DNA from: Paraburkholderia sp. LEh10
Lineage (GTDB): Bacteria; Pseudomonadota; Gammaproteobacteria; Burkholderiales; Burkholderiaceae
DNA length: 64,000 nucleotides
Direction of reading: 5' to 3'
Assembly: GCF_017814945.1 (NCBI RefSeq)
Contig: NZ_JAGIPX010000020.1
Location: forward strand, 1-64,000
The notes under the pieces were generated by a model. That model searched no databases. It was not told the DNA's origin and saw nothing but the letters and a program-made list of their open reading frames with translations. Below are positions 26,232 to 36,330 of the stretch, piece by piece; position 1 is the stretch's first letter; the number at the start of each line of letters is the position of its first letter. A program made the position numbers and the translations under genes.

Positions 26232-27543
26232 TTCTCTGTTCGGGCGGCTGGCGCTGCTGGTCGTTTGTGTCCTGCTCGTGTCGCATTTCGCGTGGTATCT
26301 GCTGGTGCGATTCGAGCGCAACCAGTCGCAGACGCGTTATGCCGTCGAAGAAGCTGTGTTTCTCGTCGACGCCGTGCGCGATCACGTGCGGCGCGAGCCT
26401 GACCAGCCGCTGCCCTCGCGCGTGCGCCTCGTCGATCCCGCGAGCGCCGACGTGCCGCCCGACTCGACGAATCTGCCCGCTCCACTCGACCGTTTCCTCG
26501 ACGACGTGCGCGACCGTCTGCCCACCTCGACGCAGGTGCGCGTCGGCGTGCCCAGCAAGCCGCCCGCGTTATGGGTCCGTGCGGCAAGCGACGCAAGCTG
26601 GATCGTCGTCCCCGTGCAGCCGTTGCGACCGCCCCGTCCGCTCGACCGGATGGTGTTGTGGCTCGGCATCATTTTTTCGGCGGGCGTAATGGCGGCGCTG
26701 TTTGCCGCGTGGCAGCTGCAGCAGCCGTTGCGCTCGCTCGCGCAGGCGGTCGCCCGCTTCGGGCGCGGGCAGCCCGTGCCGCCGTTGCGCGAGCGCGGGC
26801 CGCGCGAGCTGCGCCAGTTGACGCATGGCTTCAACCAGATGGTGCAGGAAGTCGCGCGCACGGAGAACGACCGCGCGGTGATGCTCGCGGGCGTCGCGCA
26901 TGACCTGAAGACCCCCCTCGCGCGACTGCGGCTGCGCGCGGAGATGATGGAAGAAGCGAAGATGCGCGATGGCGTTGTGCGCGATGTCGATTCGATGACG
27001 CATATCGTCGAGCAGTTTCTCGTGTTCGCACACGACGGCGCGGATCGCAGCGAGCCCGTCGAAGTGGACAGCCAGTGCGAGCGCGTGGTGCGCAGCTATC
27101 GCGCGGTGTCGGGCGGCGCGCCGACGGTGCAGACCGAGCTGCGCGCCGGTCCCGGCTTCAGGCTGCCCGCCGCGACGCTCGACCGCATCCTGTCCAACCT
27201 GCTCGACAATGCGCATGCATACGGCGCGCCGCCCGTCGTCGTCGCGACCGCGCGCACGCAACAAGGCTTCACGCTGACGGTGAGCGACCACGGCAACGGC
27301 ATCGCCGCGCAGGACCTGATCAACGCAAGCCGTCCGTTCGTGCGGCTCGATCCGGCGCGCGGCGGAAACGGGCACAGCGGCCTCGGGCTGGCGATCGTCG
27401 AGCGGCTCGTCCGACGTGTGGGCGGCGAATGGCAGATCGGCAACAATGATGAGCCCAACGGCGGGCGAGGGCTGCGCGTGCAGATGACGTTCCCGCTGGA
27501 AGCGGTGTCGCGCCCGGCGGCGGCATCGGAAAGCGTCTGGTGA
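26203..27543 (+). CDS. EnvZ-like sensor histidine kinase
   Basis: A 446-residue membrane kinase. Helix 1 (about 13-35) and helix 2 (about 151-172) flank a periplasmic sensor of about 115 residues. A HAMP domain follows. The dimerisation box reads AGVAHDLKTPLARLRLRAEM with the phosphoacceptor His. The catalytic domain has the N box LSNLLDNAHAYG and G boxes SDHGNGI and GHSGLGLAIVERL. It phosphorylates the OmpR-type regulator encoded just upstream and overlapping by 29 bp. The ATG at 26215 is an alternative start. Confidence 0.93.
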   Translation: MANNMRRPIDSLFGRLALLVVCVLLVSHFAWYLLVRFERNQSQTRYAVEEAVFLVDAVRDHVRREPDQPLPSRVRLVDPASADVPPDSTNLPAPLDRFLDDVRDRLPTSTQVRVGVPSKPPALWVRAASDASWIVVPVQPLRPPRPLDRMVLWLGIIFSAGVMAALFAAWQLQQPLRSLAQAVARFGRGQPVPPLRERGPRELRQLTHGFNQMVQEVARTENDRAVMLAGVAHDLKTPLARLRLRAEMMEEAKMRDGVVRDVDSMTHIVEQFLVFAHDGADRSEPVEVDSQCERVVRSYRAVSGGAPTVQTELRAGPGFRLPAATLDRILSNLLDNAHAYGAPPVVVATARTQQGFTLTVSDHGNGIAAQDLINASRPFVRLDPARGGNGHSGLGLAIVERLVRRVGGEWQIGNNDEPNGGRGLRVQMTFPLEAVSRPAAASESVW

Positions 27544-27680
27544 TGCGCCGCGCGGTACCGCTGTGCGGCTGATGAAGGGGCAGGCGTGAACGTGATTGAA
27601 GCCTGGGTTTGAAGCCCGGGATGGAAGCCGACCGTCCGTGGCCGTCCGGCCATTCCCGGTCGTTTGAATGAGCGCCGCGC

Positions 27681-27947
27681 CTATTCGGTGAACAGCGTGT
27701 TGAGCGCGGCGGCGGCTTCGCTATCGACGGTATTCCACGTCACCGTGTCTGCTTCGAAGATGTAGTGCGTCGTGTACTTGCCGAGACGCGCGAGGATTTC
27801 TTCCTGGATCACTTCGGGCGCGACTTCCAGCTTCAGATACCACGTGGTCGACGACAGACGCGTCTGAAACGCGCCGTACTCTGCCAACAAATGATCGAAA
27901 GCGTCAGCGTCCTGATCGCGGCAGACGATGACCAGATTTCCCTTCAT
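27681..27947 (-). CDS. small protein, possibly SinR/Cas2-like ferredoxin fold
   Basis: An 88-residue cytosolic protein. The ATG at 27947 has GGAGG at ideal spacing, which rules out the longer frame. The pattern beta strand (NLVIVCRD) - helix (DAFDHLLAEYGA) - beta strand (STTWYLKLEV) - helix (PEVIQEEILARLG) - beta strand (YIFEADTVTW) resembles the small SinR-annotated/Cas2-like ferredoxin-fold proteins, which include nucleases. The early Asp is present, but no catalysis is shown. There are no cas genes or CRISPR repeats nearby, so a CRISPR role is unlikely. The gene is certain; the fold is an inference. Confidence 0.7.
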   Translation of the reverse strand: MKGNLVIVCRDQDADAFDHLLAEYGAFQTRLSSTTWYLKLEVAPEVIQEEILARLGKYTTHYIFEADTVTWNTVDSEAAAALNTLFTE

Positions 27948-28090
27948 ATGAACCTCCGGGGAGCTTGGGCGGTGATCACAACTTTCGTATGAAAGCCGAT
28001 GATACCTGCTTAAGCTCTGCTCGCCCGGCGGCTTCGACATGCGCGATGCGGCGTGCATCGCGCACCTCGCGCCGGCAGGCTTTTCACAGG

Positions 28091-29770
28091 TTACCAGGCG
28101 TTGACAGGCGCACGCGCGGGTGGCGCGGTATCGCCGGGCGGCACCGCTTCGCTGCGGTCGCGGCCGCCCTGTTTCGCGGCGTACAGCGCCTGGTCGGCGC
28201 GGCTGATGATGCGCTCGGGCAGATCTTCAGCCGACAGCTCCGTGATGCCGATGCTCACGCTCAAGCCGACGGAAGACGGCAGTTTCGACGACGGCATCGC
28301 CTTCAGGCGCACGCGCAGGCGCTCGACCACTTCGAGACCGGCGCCGAGCGCCGTCGCGGGCAGCAGAATGCCGAATTCCTCGCCGCCCAGCCGCCCGATC
28401 GCATCGCTGCCGCGCAATTCGGTGCGGCAGGTATCGACGAAGTGCTCGAGCGCGCGGTCGCCCGCGGCGTGGCCAAAGCGGTCGTTGATCTGCTTGAAGT
28501 GATCGAGGTCGGCGATCGCCATGCATAGCGGTTCGCCCGTCGCATGCGCGCGGTCGATCTCATGGCGCAGCAGATCGAGGAAATAGCGGCGCGACAACGC
28601 GCCCGTCAATGCATCGTGGCGCGCTTCGGCGGACAGCAGCGTGTTGGCCGATTGCAGTTGCTCGGCCAGCACGCGCGTCGCGCGATGGTGACGGCGCTCG
28701 CGCAGGTACGACACCGTGATCACCCACGCGAGCGCCACTGTGCCCGCGAGCGTCAGAAACACCAGCAGATGATCGCGCTTGTGATTGCGCATCAGTTCGG
28801 GCCAGGCGGCGAGGGGATCGACGAGATGCGCGGAGAGCCCCGAGTTCAGTCCGCCGCGCGACTGGTAAAGCGTCGGAATCGGCTGGCCCGGCAGTTCGAA
28901 AAGCTGCTCGGCGATCGCCAACGGCACCCACGGCATCGCGCGGTGCACCTGCTCCTTGACCGGCCGGATCTGTATGGACGGGAACTGATCGCGATGATAG
29001 GTGCTCATGCGCTCCGTCTCGCTCATCTGCATGACGCGCGAGTTCGGCATCGCCTCGCCTTCGAGCGCGGCGTTGTGCGCCATGATGATCACGCCATTGT
29101 CGTCGGTGACGAAGGTGCCCGCATGGGCAACCCAGTGACGCAGCCGCGCGATGCCGACCTTCGCGACGATCGCGCCGACCAGCAGCCCGTCGTCGTAGAC
29201 GGGCGCGGAAATGAAGATGCCCGGCTCGCCGCTCATGCGGCCTACCCCGTACGCTTCGCCGAACGCGCCGAGCAGGGCGTTGGTCAGATAGCTGCGCGAG
29301 CGCATGTCGAGTCCGACGAACGAATGCGCGTTTTGCGCGTTGCTCGCGGCGACACACAAGCCGTTCGCGTTGACGAGCCAGATGATGTCGAGACCGGAGA
29401 AGCCTTGGGCATCGCGCAGGAAGCCATCGATGCCCGCCAGTTCGGGCGATTTGAGCAATTCGTCGCGGTGCGCGGGTTCCCCCTCGGCGCCCGAAGCGGC
29501 ATAATTCTGCGAGTGCGTCAGGGCCTGCTGGATCACGCCGAGTTCGGCCATGGTGGCGGGTATGGCGCGCGACATCGCCAGATCGCTCGCGATCACTTCC
29601 GCCATGTTGTAGACGATCGAGCCGGACATTTGCCGCTGCTGGCGCAGGGCGGCCTCCAGTTCTTGCTGTACCATCCGGTCGGCGACCAGGCCGGATGCGA
29701 ACCAGCAAGCGAGCACGACCAGTACGAAACTGGCCGGTCCCAATGCCTGGCGCAAGGTTGTCCTTTTCAT
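28091..29770 (-). CDS. membrane diguanylate cyclase (GGDEF)
   Basis: A 559-residue enzyme that makes cyclic di-GMP from GTP. Helix 1 (about 11-30) and helix 2 (about 335-354) enclose a large periplasmic sensor, probably dCache-like (about 31-330; WLVNANGLCVAAS, APVYDDGLLVGAIVAKVG). The C-terminal GGDEF domain has RLGGEEFGIL with the active GGEEF at 462-466, and the product-inhibition I-site RGSD at 453-456 is intact. The ATG at 29770 has GAGGG upstream. It appears monocistronic. The ligand is unknown. Confidence 0.92.
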   Translation of the reverse strand: MKRTTLRQALGPASFVLVVLACWFASGLVADRMVQQELEAALRQQRQMSGSIVYNMAEVIASDLAMSRAIPATMAELGVIQQALTHSQNYAASGAEGEPAHRDELLKSPELAGIDGFLRDAQGFSGLDIIWLVNANGLCVAASNAQNAHSFVGLDMRSRSYLTNALLGAFGEAYGVGRMSGEPGIFISAPVYDDGLLVGAIVAKVGIARLRHWVAHAGTFVTDDNGVIIMAHNAALEGEAMPNSRVMQMSETERMSTYHRDQFPSIQIRPVKEQVHRAMPWVPLAIAEQLFELPGQPIPTLYQSRGGLNSGLSAHLVDPLAAWPELMRNHKRDHLLVFLTLAGTVALAWVITVSYLRERRHHRATRVLAEQLQSANTLLSAEARHDALTGALSRRYFLDLLRHEIDRAHATGEPLCMAIADLDHFKQINDRFGHAAGDRALEHFVDTCRTELRGSDAIGRLGGEEFGILLPATALGAGLEVVERLRVRLKAMPSSKLPSSVGLSVSIGITELSAEDLPERIISRADQALYAAKQGGRDRSEAVPPGDTAPPARAPVNAW

Positions 29771-29982
29771 CGACCCTCTGATCCGTCTGACTGATTCATG
29801 CAACAACGTCTTTCGTTGCAACGCGCTGGCGCCGGGCCGTTCCTGCCGCTCGTCGCCGTGCGCCGCACGGAGCCAGGATAGGTACGCCGTGCCGCCGTCC
29901 TCGTTGCCGGCGGCCAGCTAGATTCGCCGCCTCAAGATTTTAACCGCCGCGCGGCCCGACGCCAGTCAGGATTTGCGCGTGT

Positions 29983-30101
29983 GAAAGTCCCGTGTGTGGT
30001 TTTAACGGCTTCGGACGGGACTTTCTGAATAGCGGCATGACCATTTGGATGTGGCTCGCGCGCGACGGTTGGTGCGCACGGTTGCGCAACCCGTCTTTTT
30101 C
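29983..30101 (+). ncRNA. candidate small RNA with terminator
   Basis: In the 731-bp gap 29771-30501, the perfect 11-bp arms gaaagtcccgt (29983-29993) and acgggactttc (30015-30025) form a stem-loop. About 40 bp on, gacggtt..aacccgtc (30064-30096) followed by ttttt looks like a Rho-independent terminator, though the stem is imperfect. Together they could be a plus-strand small RNA or the end of a leader. No promoter is clear. The rest of the gap shows no gene. Confidence 0.35.
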
Positions 30102-30501
30102 AGCCAGGTGACGCTGGCTGGCGGCCTGTCGCTTACAGATTCATTCCGGGAGGCATTCAACGTGTCATTTGAATGTCAATGGTTGTTTCTGTCACACAGG
30201 TTGTAGTAGTGTCGTGCCGTCCAAAATGAGGAAAGCTCGCCGGCCTGCCGGCGGCGGCGCGCGCAACACGATTGCGCGGGCCGTAGGTGCAGGCCGGCAC
30301 GGGGCGCCGTGCAATCTGTCCGTTGCCGGCCAATGCTATTCAACGCCAACGATTTACCGCGCATTAAAGTCTTGCCATGCCTGATTTCCGCTTTCCGGAT
30401 CGATCCACGGACCGTCGCGCCGCCGCGAACCCTGATGGCGCGAGCGTAGCCATCAAGGCTTGCGGCACGTTCGCGTCCTGCCGCCACGGGAGGGCCGCCT
30501 G

Positions 30502-32256
30502 ATGGATCTGTTCAGCTTCACCCTCAATCGCACCGCCAATGCGTCGGCATGGCGCGTGCTGCCCAACCGCTGGGACTTCGTTGCGTTTCCGTTCATCATC
30601 TGCCTGATCGCGATGGCCGTCGTCGGCTTCCACGAGACGATGGCGCCCATCTCGACGTTGCAGAACGAGGTGATCTCGCTCGATCCGGCGAACCTGCCCG
30701 AGTACGCGCTGCGCACCACGTTGCGCATGCTCGCCGCGATGGTCGCGTCGCTGGTGTTCACGCTGGTCTATGGGACGCTCGCGGCCAAGAGCCGCCGCGC
30801 GAGCCAGGTGCTCGTGCCGATTCTCGACATCCTGCAGTCGGTGCCCGTGCTCGGCTACATCTCGTTCACGGTGACGTTCTTCCTCGCGCTCTTTCCGTCG
30901 CGCGTGCTGGGCGCGGAGCTGGCCGCGATCTTCGCGATCTTCACGAGCCAGGCGTGGAACATGACGTTCAGCTTCTATCAGTCGCTGCGCACGGTGCCGC
31001 GCGATCTGGACGAAGTGTCGAAGGGTTTTCACCTGACGTCGTGGCAGCGCTTCTGGAAGCTCGAAGTGCCGTTCTCAATGCCGGGCCTCATCTGGAACAT
31101 GATGATGTCGATGTCGGGCGGCTGGTTCTTCGTGGTCGCGTCCGAGGCGATCACGGTCGGCAATCACACGATCACGCTGCCGGGCATCGGCGCGTATCTG
31201 GCGCAGGCCATCGCCGACAAGAACCTGCACGCGATCGGCTGGGTGATCCTGACGATGACGGTCGTGATTCTCGCGTACGACCAGTTCCTGTTCCGTCCGC
31301 TCGTCGCGTGGACCGACAAGTTCCGCATGGAGAACACCAGTTCCGGCGACGCGCCCGAGTCCTGGCTGCTCGACCTGATCCGCCGCACGCGCCTCATTCA
31401 CCGTTTGCTCGTCCCGCTCGGCTGGCTGTTCGCGAAGGCCGCGCGCGTGCCGTTCCGCTGGCCGAGCGTCGGGCCCGTGAAATTCGTGAAGCCCGCCACG
31501 GACAAGCCGTCGAAGACGGGTGACATCGTGTGGACGGTAATCATCCTGCTCGCCACGTTGTACGTCGTCTATCGCGTGGTCATGTTCGTGCGCACGGGCG
31601 TGACGCTCGACGAAGTCGGCCATGTGTTCGTGCTCGGCCTGCTGACGCTCCTGCGCGTGACGGTGCTGATCGCGATCGCGTCGGTGGTGTGGGTGCCCGC
31701 GGGCGTGCTGATCGGGCTGCGCCCCGCGCTCGCCGAGAAGATCCAGCCGCTCGCGCAGTTCCTCGCCGCATTCCCGGCGAACCTGCTGTTTCCCGTGTTC
31801 GTGATCGTCATCGTCAAATTCGATCTGAATCCGGACATCTGGCTCTCGCCGCTGATCGTGCTCGGAACGCAGTGGTATATCCTGTTCAACGTGATCGCGG
31901 GCGCGAGCGCCTATCCGAACGACTACAAGGAAGCCGCGAAGAACTTCCGCATCCGCGGCTGGCAGTGGTGGCGGCAGGCGATGCTGCCGGGCGTGTTCCC
32001 GTACTACGTGACGGGCGCGATCACGGCCTCGGGCGGCGCGTGGAACGCGAGCATCGTCGCGGAAGCCGTGCAGTGGGGCAATACGAAACTCGCCGCGCAC
32101 GGACTCGGCGCGTACATCGCGCAGTACACGGCGGCAGGTGACTATCCGAAGATCATTCTGGGCATCGCGGTGATGTCCCTGTTCGTGTCCCTGTTCAATC
32201 GTCTGTTGTGGCGTCCGCTGTACGCCTACGCCGAAAGCCGTCTGCGGCTCGATTGA
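30502..32256 (+). CDS. ABC importer permease with two fused permease modules
   Basis: A 584-residue membrane protein with two complete BPD_transp_1 units in one chain. The first (about 30-270) has the EAA loop DLDEVSKGFHLTSWQRFWKLEVPFSMPGLI region; the second (about 370-580) has YKEAAKNFRIRGWQWWRQ. Both resemble nitrate/sulfonate/taurine-type importers. The ATG at 30502 has GGGAGG upstream. The cognate ATPase follows after 22 bp, but no periplasmic binding protein gene is adjacent, so the substrate and the binding protein must be found elsewhere. Confidence 0.88.
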   Translation: MDLFSFTLNRTANASAWRVLPNRWDFVAFPFIICLIAMAVVGFHETMAPISTLQNEVISLDPANLPEYALRTTLRMLAAMVASLVFTLVYGTLAAKSRRASQVLVPILDILQSVPVLGYISFTVTFFLALFPSRVLGAELAAIFAIFTSQAWNMTFSFYQSLRTVPRDLDEVSKGFHLTSWQRFWKLEVPFSMPGLIWNMMMSMSGGWFFVVASEAITVGNHTITLPGIGAYLAQAIADKNLHAIGWVILTMTVVILAYDQFLFRPLVAWTDKFRMENTSSGDAPESWLLDLIRRTRLIHRLLVPLGWLFAKAARVPFRWPSVGPVKFVKPATDKPSKTGDIVWTVIILLATLYVVYRVVMFVRTGVTLDEVGHVFVLGLLTLLRVTVLIAIASVVWVPAGVLIGLRPALAEKIQPLAQFLAAFPANLLFPVFVIVIVKFDLNPDIWLSPLIVLGTQWYILFNVIAGASAYPNDYKEAAKNFRIRGWQWWRQAMLPGVFPYYVTGAITASGGAWNASIVAEAVQWGNTKLAAHGLGAYIAQYTAAGDYPKIILGIAVMSLFVSLFNRLLWRPLYAYAESRLRLD

Positions 32257-32278
32257 GATTCATTGAAGGCAAAACGCG

Positions 32279-33622
32279 ATGCAAAATCCAAAAGCGGTAA
32301 CCGCCGCGCCGATCCAGACGCCGCCGATGCCACCGCGTCTCGGCGAAGAAATCCTGCGCGTCAAGGACGTGTGCCGCGGGTTCAACAAGGCGCAGGGCGA
32401 ACTGCTCGTCCTCGACGACGCCAACCTGTCGCTGCGTGAAGGCGAAATCGTCGGGCTGCTCGGCCGCTCGGGTTCGGGCAAGTCAACGTTGCTGCGCATC
32501 ATCGCCGGGCTGATCGAGCCGACGGACGGTGAAGTGACCTATATGGGCAAGCCGCTCAAGGGACCGGCCGAAGGCGTCGCGATGGTGTTCCAGACCTTCG
32601 CGCTGTTCCCTTGGCTGACCGTGCTGCAGAACGTGGAAGCCGGTCTGGAGGCGCTCGGCGTCGGCGCGCGCGAGCGCCGTGAACGCGCGCTGGCCGCGAT
32701 CGACCTGATCGGCCTCGACGGTTTCGAGAACGCGTATCCGCGCGAGCTGTCGGGCGGCATGCGTCAGCGCGTGGGCTTTGCGCGCGCGCTGGTCGTCGAT
32801 CCGACGCTGCTGCTGATGGACGAGCCGTTCTCCGCGCTCGACGTGCTGACGGCCGAAACGCTGCGTACCGATCTGCTCGACCTGTGGACGCAGGGCCGCA
32901 TGCCGATCAAGTCGGTGCTGATCGTCACGCACAACATCGAGGAAGCCGTGTTCATGTGCGACCGCATCCTCGTGCTGTCGTCGAATCCGGGCCGCGTGAT
33001 CGCCGAGATCAAGGTGCCCTTCAAGCATCCGCGCAATCGTCTGGACCCGGCGTTCCGGCGACTGGTGGACGACATCTACGCGAAGATGACCGCGCGCCAG
33101 AAGGACGAGACGACGAAGAAGGGGCTGGAGCTGCACAGCTGGCTGCCGCATGTGTCGACCAACCTGATGGCGGGTCTGATCGAGACGCTCGCGGCCGCGC
33201 CGTACCACGGCCGGGCGGACATGCCGGAGATCGCGCGCTCGCTGCATCTCGAAGTGGACGACCTGTTCCCGATCGCCGAAGTGCTGCAGCATCTCGGGTT
33301 CGCCGATGTGCGCGAGGGCGATATTTTCCTGACGCCGCCCGCGCGCGTGTTCGCCGAGTTCGGCACGCAGGAGCGCAAGCTGATGTTCGCCGACCACCTG
33401 CTCAAGCACGTACCGCTCGCGGCGCGAATCAAGAAGGTGCTGAATGAGCGGCCCGGACATCGTGCGCCCCGCGTGCGTTTCGAGCAGGAGCTGGAGGACT
33501 TCCTGTCCGACAGCGCCGCTGAAGAGACGCTCGATGCCGTCATCAACTGGGGCCGTTATGGCGAGATCTTCTCGTACAACGACCAGACGGAAATCTTCAG
33601 TCTCGAAGATGTCGAATCCTGA
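32279..33622 (+). CDS. ABC importer ATP-binding protein with AAA-associated C-terminal domain
   Basis: A 447-residue protein. The ABC ATPase occupies about residues 25-265: Walker A GRSGSGKST, Q-loop VFQTFALFPW, signature LSGGMRQRV, Walker B LLLMDEPFSALD, H-loop VTHNIEEA. It is of the NrtD/SsuB/TauB type. An extra C-terminal region of about 150 residues (about 290-440) matches the AAA-associated C-terminal domain found fused to some nitrate-type ATPases and may be regulatory. It partners the fused permease 22 bp upstream. Confidence 0.9.
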   Translation: MQNPKAVTAAPIQTPPMPPRLGEEILRVKDVCRGFNKAQGELLVLDDANLSLREGEIVGLLGRSGSGKSTLLRIIAGLIEPTDGEVTYMGKPLKGPAEGVAMVFQTFALFPWLTVLQNVEAGLEALGVGARERRERALAAIDLIGLDGFENAYPRELSGGMRQRVGFARALVVDPTLLLMDEPFSALDVLTAETLRTDLLDLWTQGRMPIKSVLIVTHNIEEAVFMCDRILVLSSNPGRVIAEIKVPFKHPRNRLDPAFRRLVDDIYAKMTARQKDETTKKGLELHSWLPHVSTNLMAGLIETLAAAPYHGRADMPEIARSLHLEVDDLFPIAEVLQHLGFADVREGDIFLTPPARVFAEFGTQERKLMFADHLLKHVPLAARIKKVLNERPGHRAPRVRFEQELEDFLSDSAAEETLDAVINWGRYGEIFSYNDQTEIFSLEDVES

Positions 33623-33655
33623 TTCGCAGCACGCTTGCGGTTGCGTCATCGCCTC

Positions 33656-33685
33656 ATGAAAAAGGGGAGCCGCGCGGCTCCCCTT
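33656..33685 (-). terminator. terminator between ABC ATPase and lipoprotein genes
   Basis: A 24-bp perfect palindrome aaggggagccgcgcggctcccctt (33662-33685) with T residues following on the minus strand (33661-33657). It can end the minus-strand lipoprotein transcript. As a palindrome it may also slow plus-strand transcription leaving the ABC operon, though no T tract follows on that side. Confidence 0.7.
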
Positions 33686-33758
33686 CGTATCTGATCGCCG
33701 CGCATCGCGCAAGCGCCTGCTTTACCGCGCGATGAGGCTGCGCGGTGTCACGCCAACG

Positions 33759-34313
33759 TCATTGCAGATTGCCCCAGCGCTCGACGGCCGGTTCCGCCGA
33801 CGCCCACTTCCAGTAGCCCTTGTTGTCCTGCTGGCACGCGGCAGCCGTGAACCAGAAGACCTTTGCGTCCGGCTTGTCGCCGTCGACGACGGAGAACACG
33901 AACTCCTTGCAGATCGCGAGCGACGATGCGAACGCGCGCGTCACGCGCACCTGGCCGTGGCCGTTCTCGATGGGCAGCGCATGCTTGACGCTCCAGTCGC
34001 GCGTCTCGCCGACGGGCATCGTGCCCGCGAGCGCCGCGATCACGTTCTGCTGATCCGAATGCATCACGCGCAGATAGCGCGAGACGGCCTCGTCGGTGGC
34101 CGCCTGCACGGCGATGCCGACGCCGATGCCCACGGCGGGATTGGCCGTGACGATGCCCGTCGCCGCGCCGGCGCCCGCGCCTGCCGCCGCGCCGACGGAA
34201 GCGGAGCTGCACCCGCTCACGATCGCGCCCGCGCTGATGCACAGCGCGCCGGCCAACGCGAGCCGGGCAGCCGTTGCCGCGCTCACGCGTCCCAGTGCCG
34301 AGCGCGCGTTCAT
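33759..34313 (-). CDS. putative lipoprotein, second of a tandem pair
   Basis: A 184-residue exported protein. The N-terminal helix ends in the lipobox IVSGC, followed by a Gly/Ala-rich segment (VGAAAGAGAGAATG) and a globular domain ending KWASAEPAVERWGNLQ. It is clearly paralogous to the upstream gene, with which it shares CKE.VFSV, the spacing of core residues and the last ~15 residues. The function is unknown. Its ATG overlaps the upstream stop by four bases, so the pair is co-translated. The glycine-rich stretch could be a glycine zipper. Confidence 0.8.
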   Translation of the reverse strand: MNARSALGRVSAATAARLALAGALCISAGAIVSGCSSASVGAAAGAGAGAATGIVTANPAVGIGVGIAVQAATDEAVSRYLRVMHSDQQNVIAALAGTMPVGETRDWSVKHALPIENGHGQVRVTRAFASSLAICKEFVFSVVDGDKPDAKVFWFTAAACQQDNKGYWKWASAEPAVERWGNLQ

Positions 34314-34849
34314 TGCAGCGAACCCCAGCGTTCCGTCGCGGGTTCCGCCGACGCCCATTTCCATGCGCTGCCGTCACGGCAGATCGACGCGACATAGAAC
34401 GCGCTCGATGCGGGCACGTTGTTCGTCGCCGTCTTGTCGACGGAGAATACGATCTCCTTGCAGTCGAGCTCGCCCGCGCTGATCGTGCGGCTGACGGTCA
34501 CGCGTCCATGCTCGTCTTCTTCGAGCGGCACGGAATGCGTGATGCTCCACGGCGCGACGGCGCCGACCGCGAGCGGGCCGGCCGCGATTGCAATGCTGTC
34601 CTGAGTATTGCGATGGATGACGCGCTCGGAGTACTGCACGCCCGCGCGCGCCGCCGCGACGGCGCCAAGGCCGATGCCCGTCGCGACCGCGGCGTTGTTG
34701 GTGACTTTGGCGGCAATCGCTGCGCCCGCGATACCGGCGCCCGCCGTGGCGCCTTCCGAGTAGAGCGAACTGCAGCCGCTCAGCGCCGACGTGACGGCTA
34801 CAGCGAGGCCGGCAAGCAGCGCGACGCCAGGGAAAGTCGAACGCCGCAT
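34310..34849 (-). CDS. putative lipoprotein, first of a tandem pair
   Basis: A 179-residue lipoprotein: MRRSTFPGVALLAGLAVAV then the lipobox LSGC, a Gly/Ala segment (GATAGAGIAGAAIAA), and a domain ending KWASAEPATERWGSLQ. It is paralogous to the next gene and overlaps it by four bases. ATG 34849 gives a normal lipoprotein signal. ATG 34897 is an alternative, but its extra residues are polar. The function is unknown; envelope location is inferred from the lipobox. Confidence 0.78.
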   Translation of the reverse strand: MRRSTFPGVALLAGLAVAVTSALSGCSSLYSEGATAGAGIAGAAIAAKVTNNAAVATGIGLGAVAAARAGVQYSERVIHRNTQDSIAIAAGPLAVGAVAPWSITHSVPLEEDEHGRVTVSRTISAGELDCKEIVFSVDKTATNNVPASSAFYVASICRDGSAWKWASAEPATERWGSLQ

Positions 34850-35274
34850 CGTCGCGGGCTGCGCAGTGTGCGGTTTGCGGTGCGTTGCTTTTTGCATTTC
34901 TTCGTCATTGCTCCTGCTCGTGCCTCCGGTGCGTGAAGCGCGCCAGCGCGAAGGCAGACTGCGTCTGTTTTTCGCTGCCGCATTGTGCAGGATGCCTTTT
35001 GTAATTGGCATAGGGAAAATGCAAGCAATTGCAAAAGATGCTGCGGGGCTATTGTCTTTCTGCTTTGCGCTCTCAGCAGTTGGCGTGCCTGATGCAATGA
35101 GTGAACGCCACGCCGCGTACAGCGATGCGCGCTCGTGCGGGAATGTCGTATGAAGCCGCGTTGGAAGGCCGCGCTAACACCGCCGTGACGTCACGAACGC
35201 GCGCAAGGAAACGAAAGGAAACGGAAACGCTTGAATGACGGCACGCACGCGGCGCAACGCGCACCGCATGCACA
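34850..35274 (-). other. intergenic region upstream of the lipoprotein pair
   Basis: About 425 bp between the lipoprotein pair and the end of the sigma-54 regulator gene. It includes an AT-rich part near 35000-35040 (ttgcaattgcttgcatttt, minus strand) that could hold the lipoprotein promoter. No gene seen. Confidence 0.35.
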
Positions 35275-36330
<1,056 letters not shown>

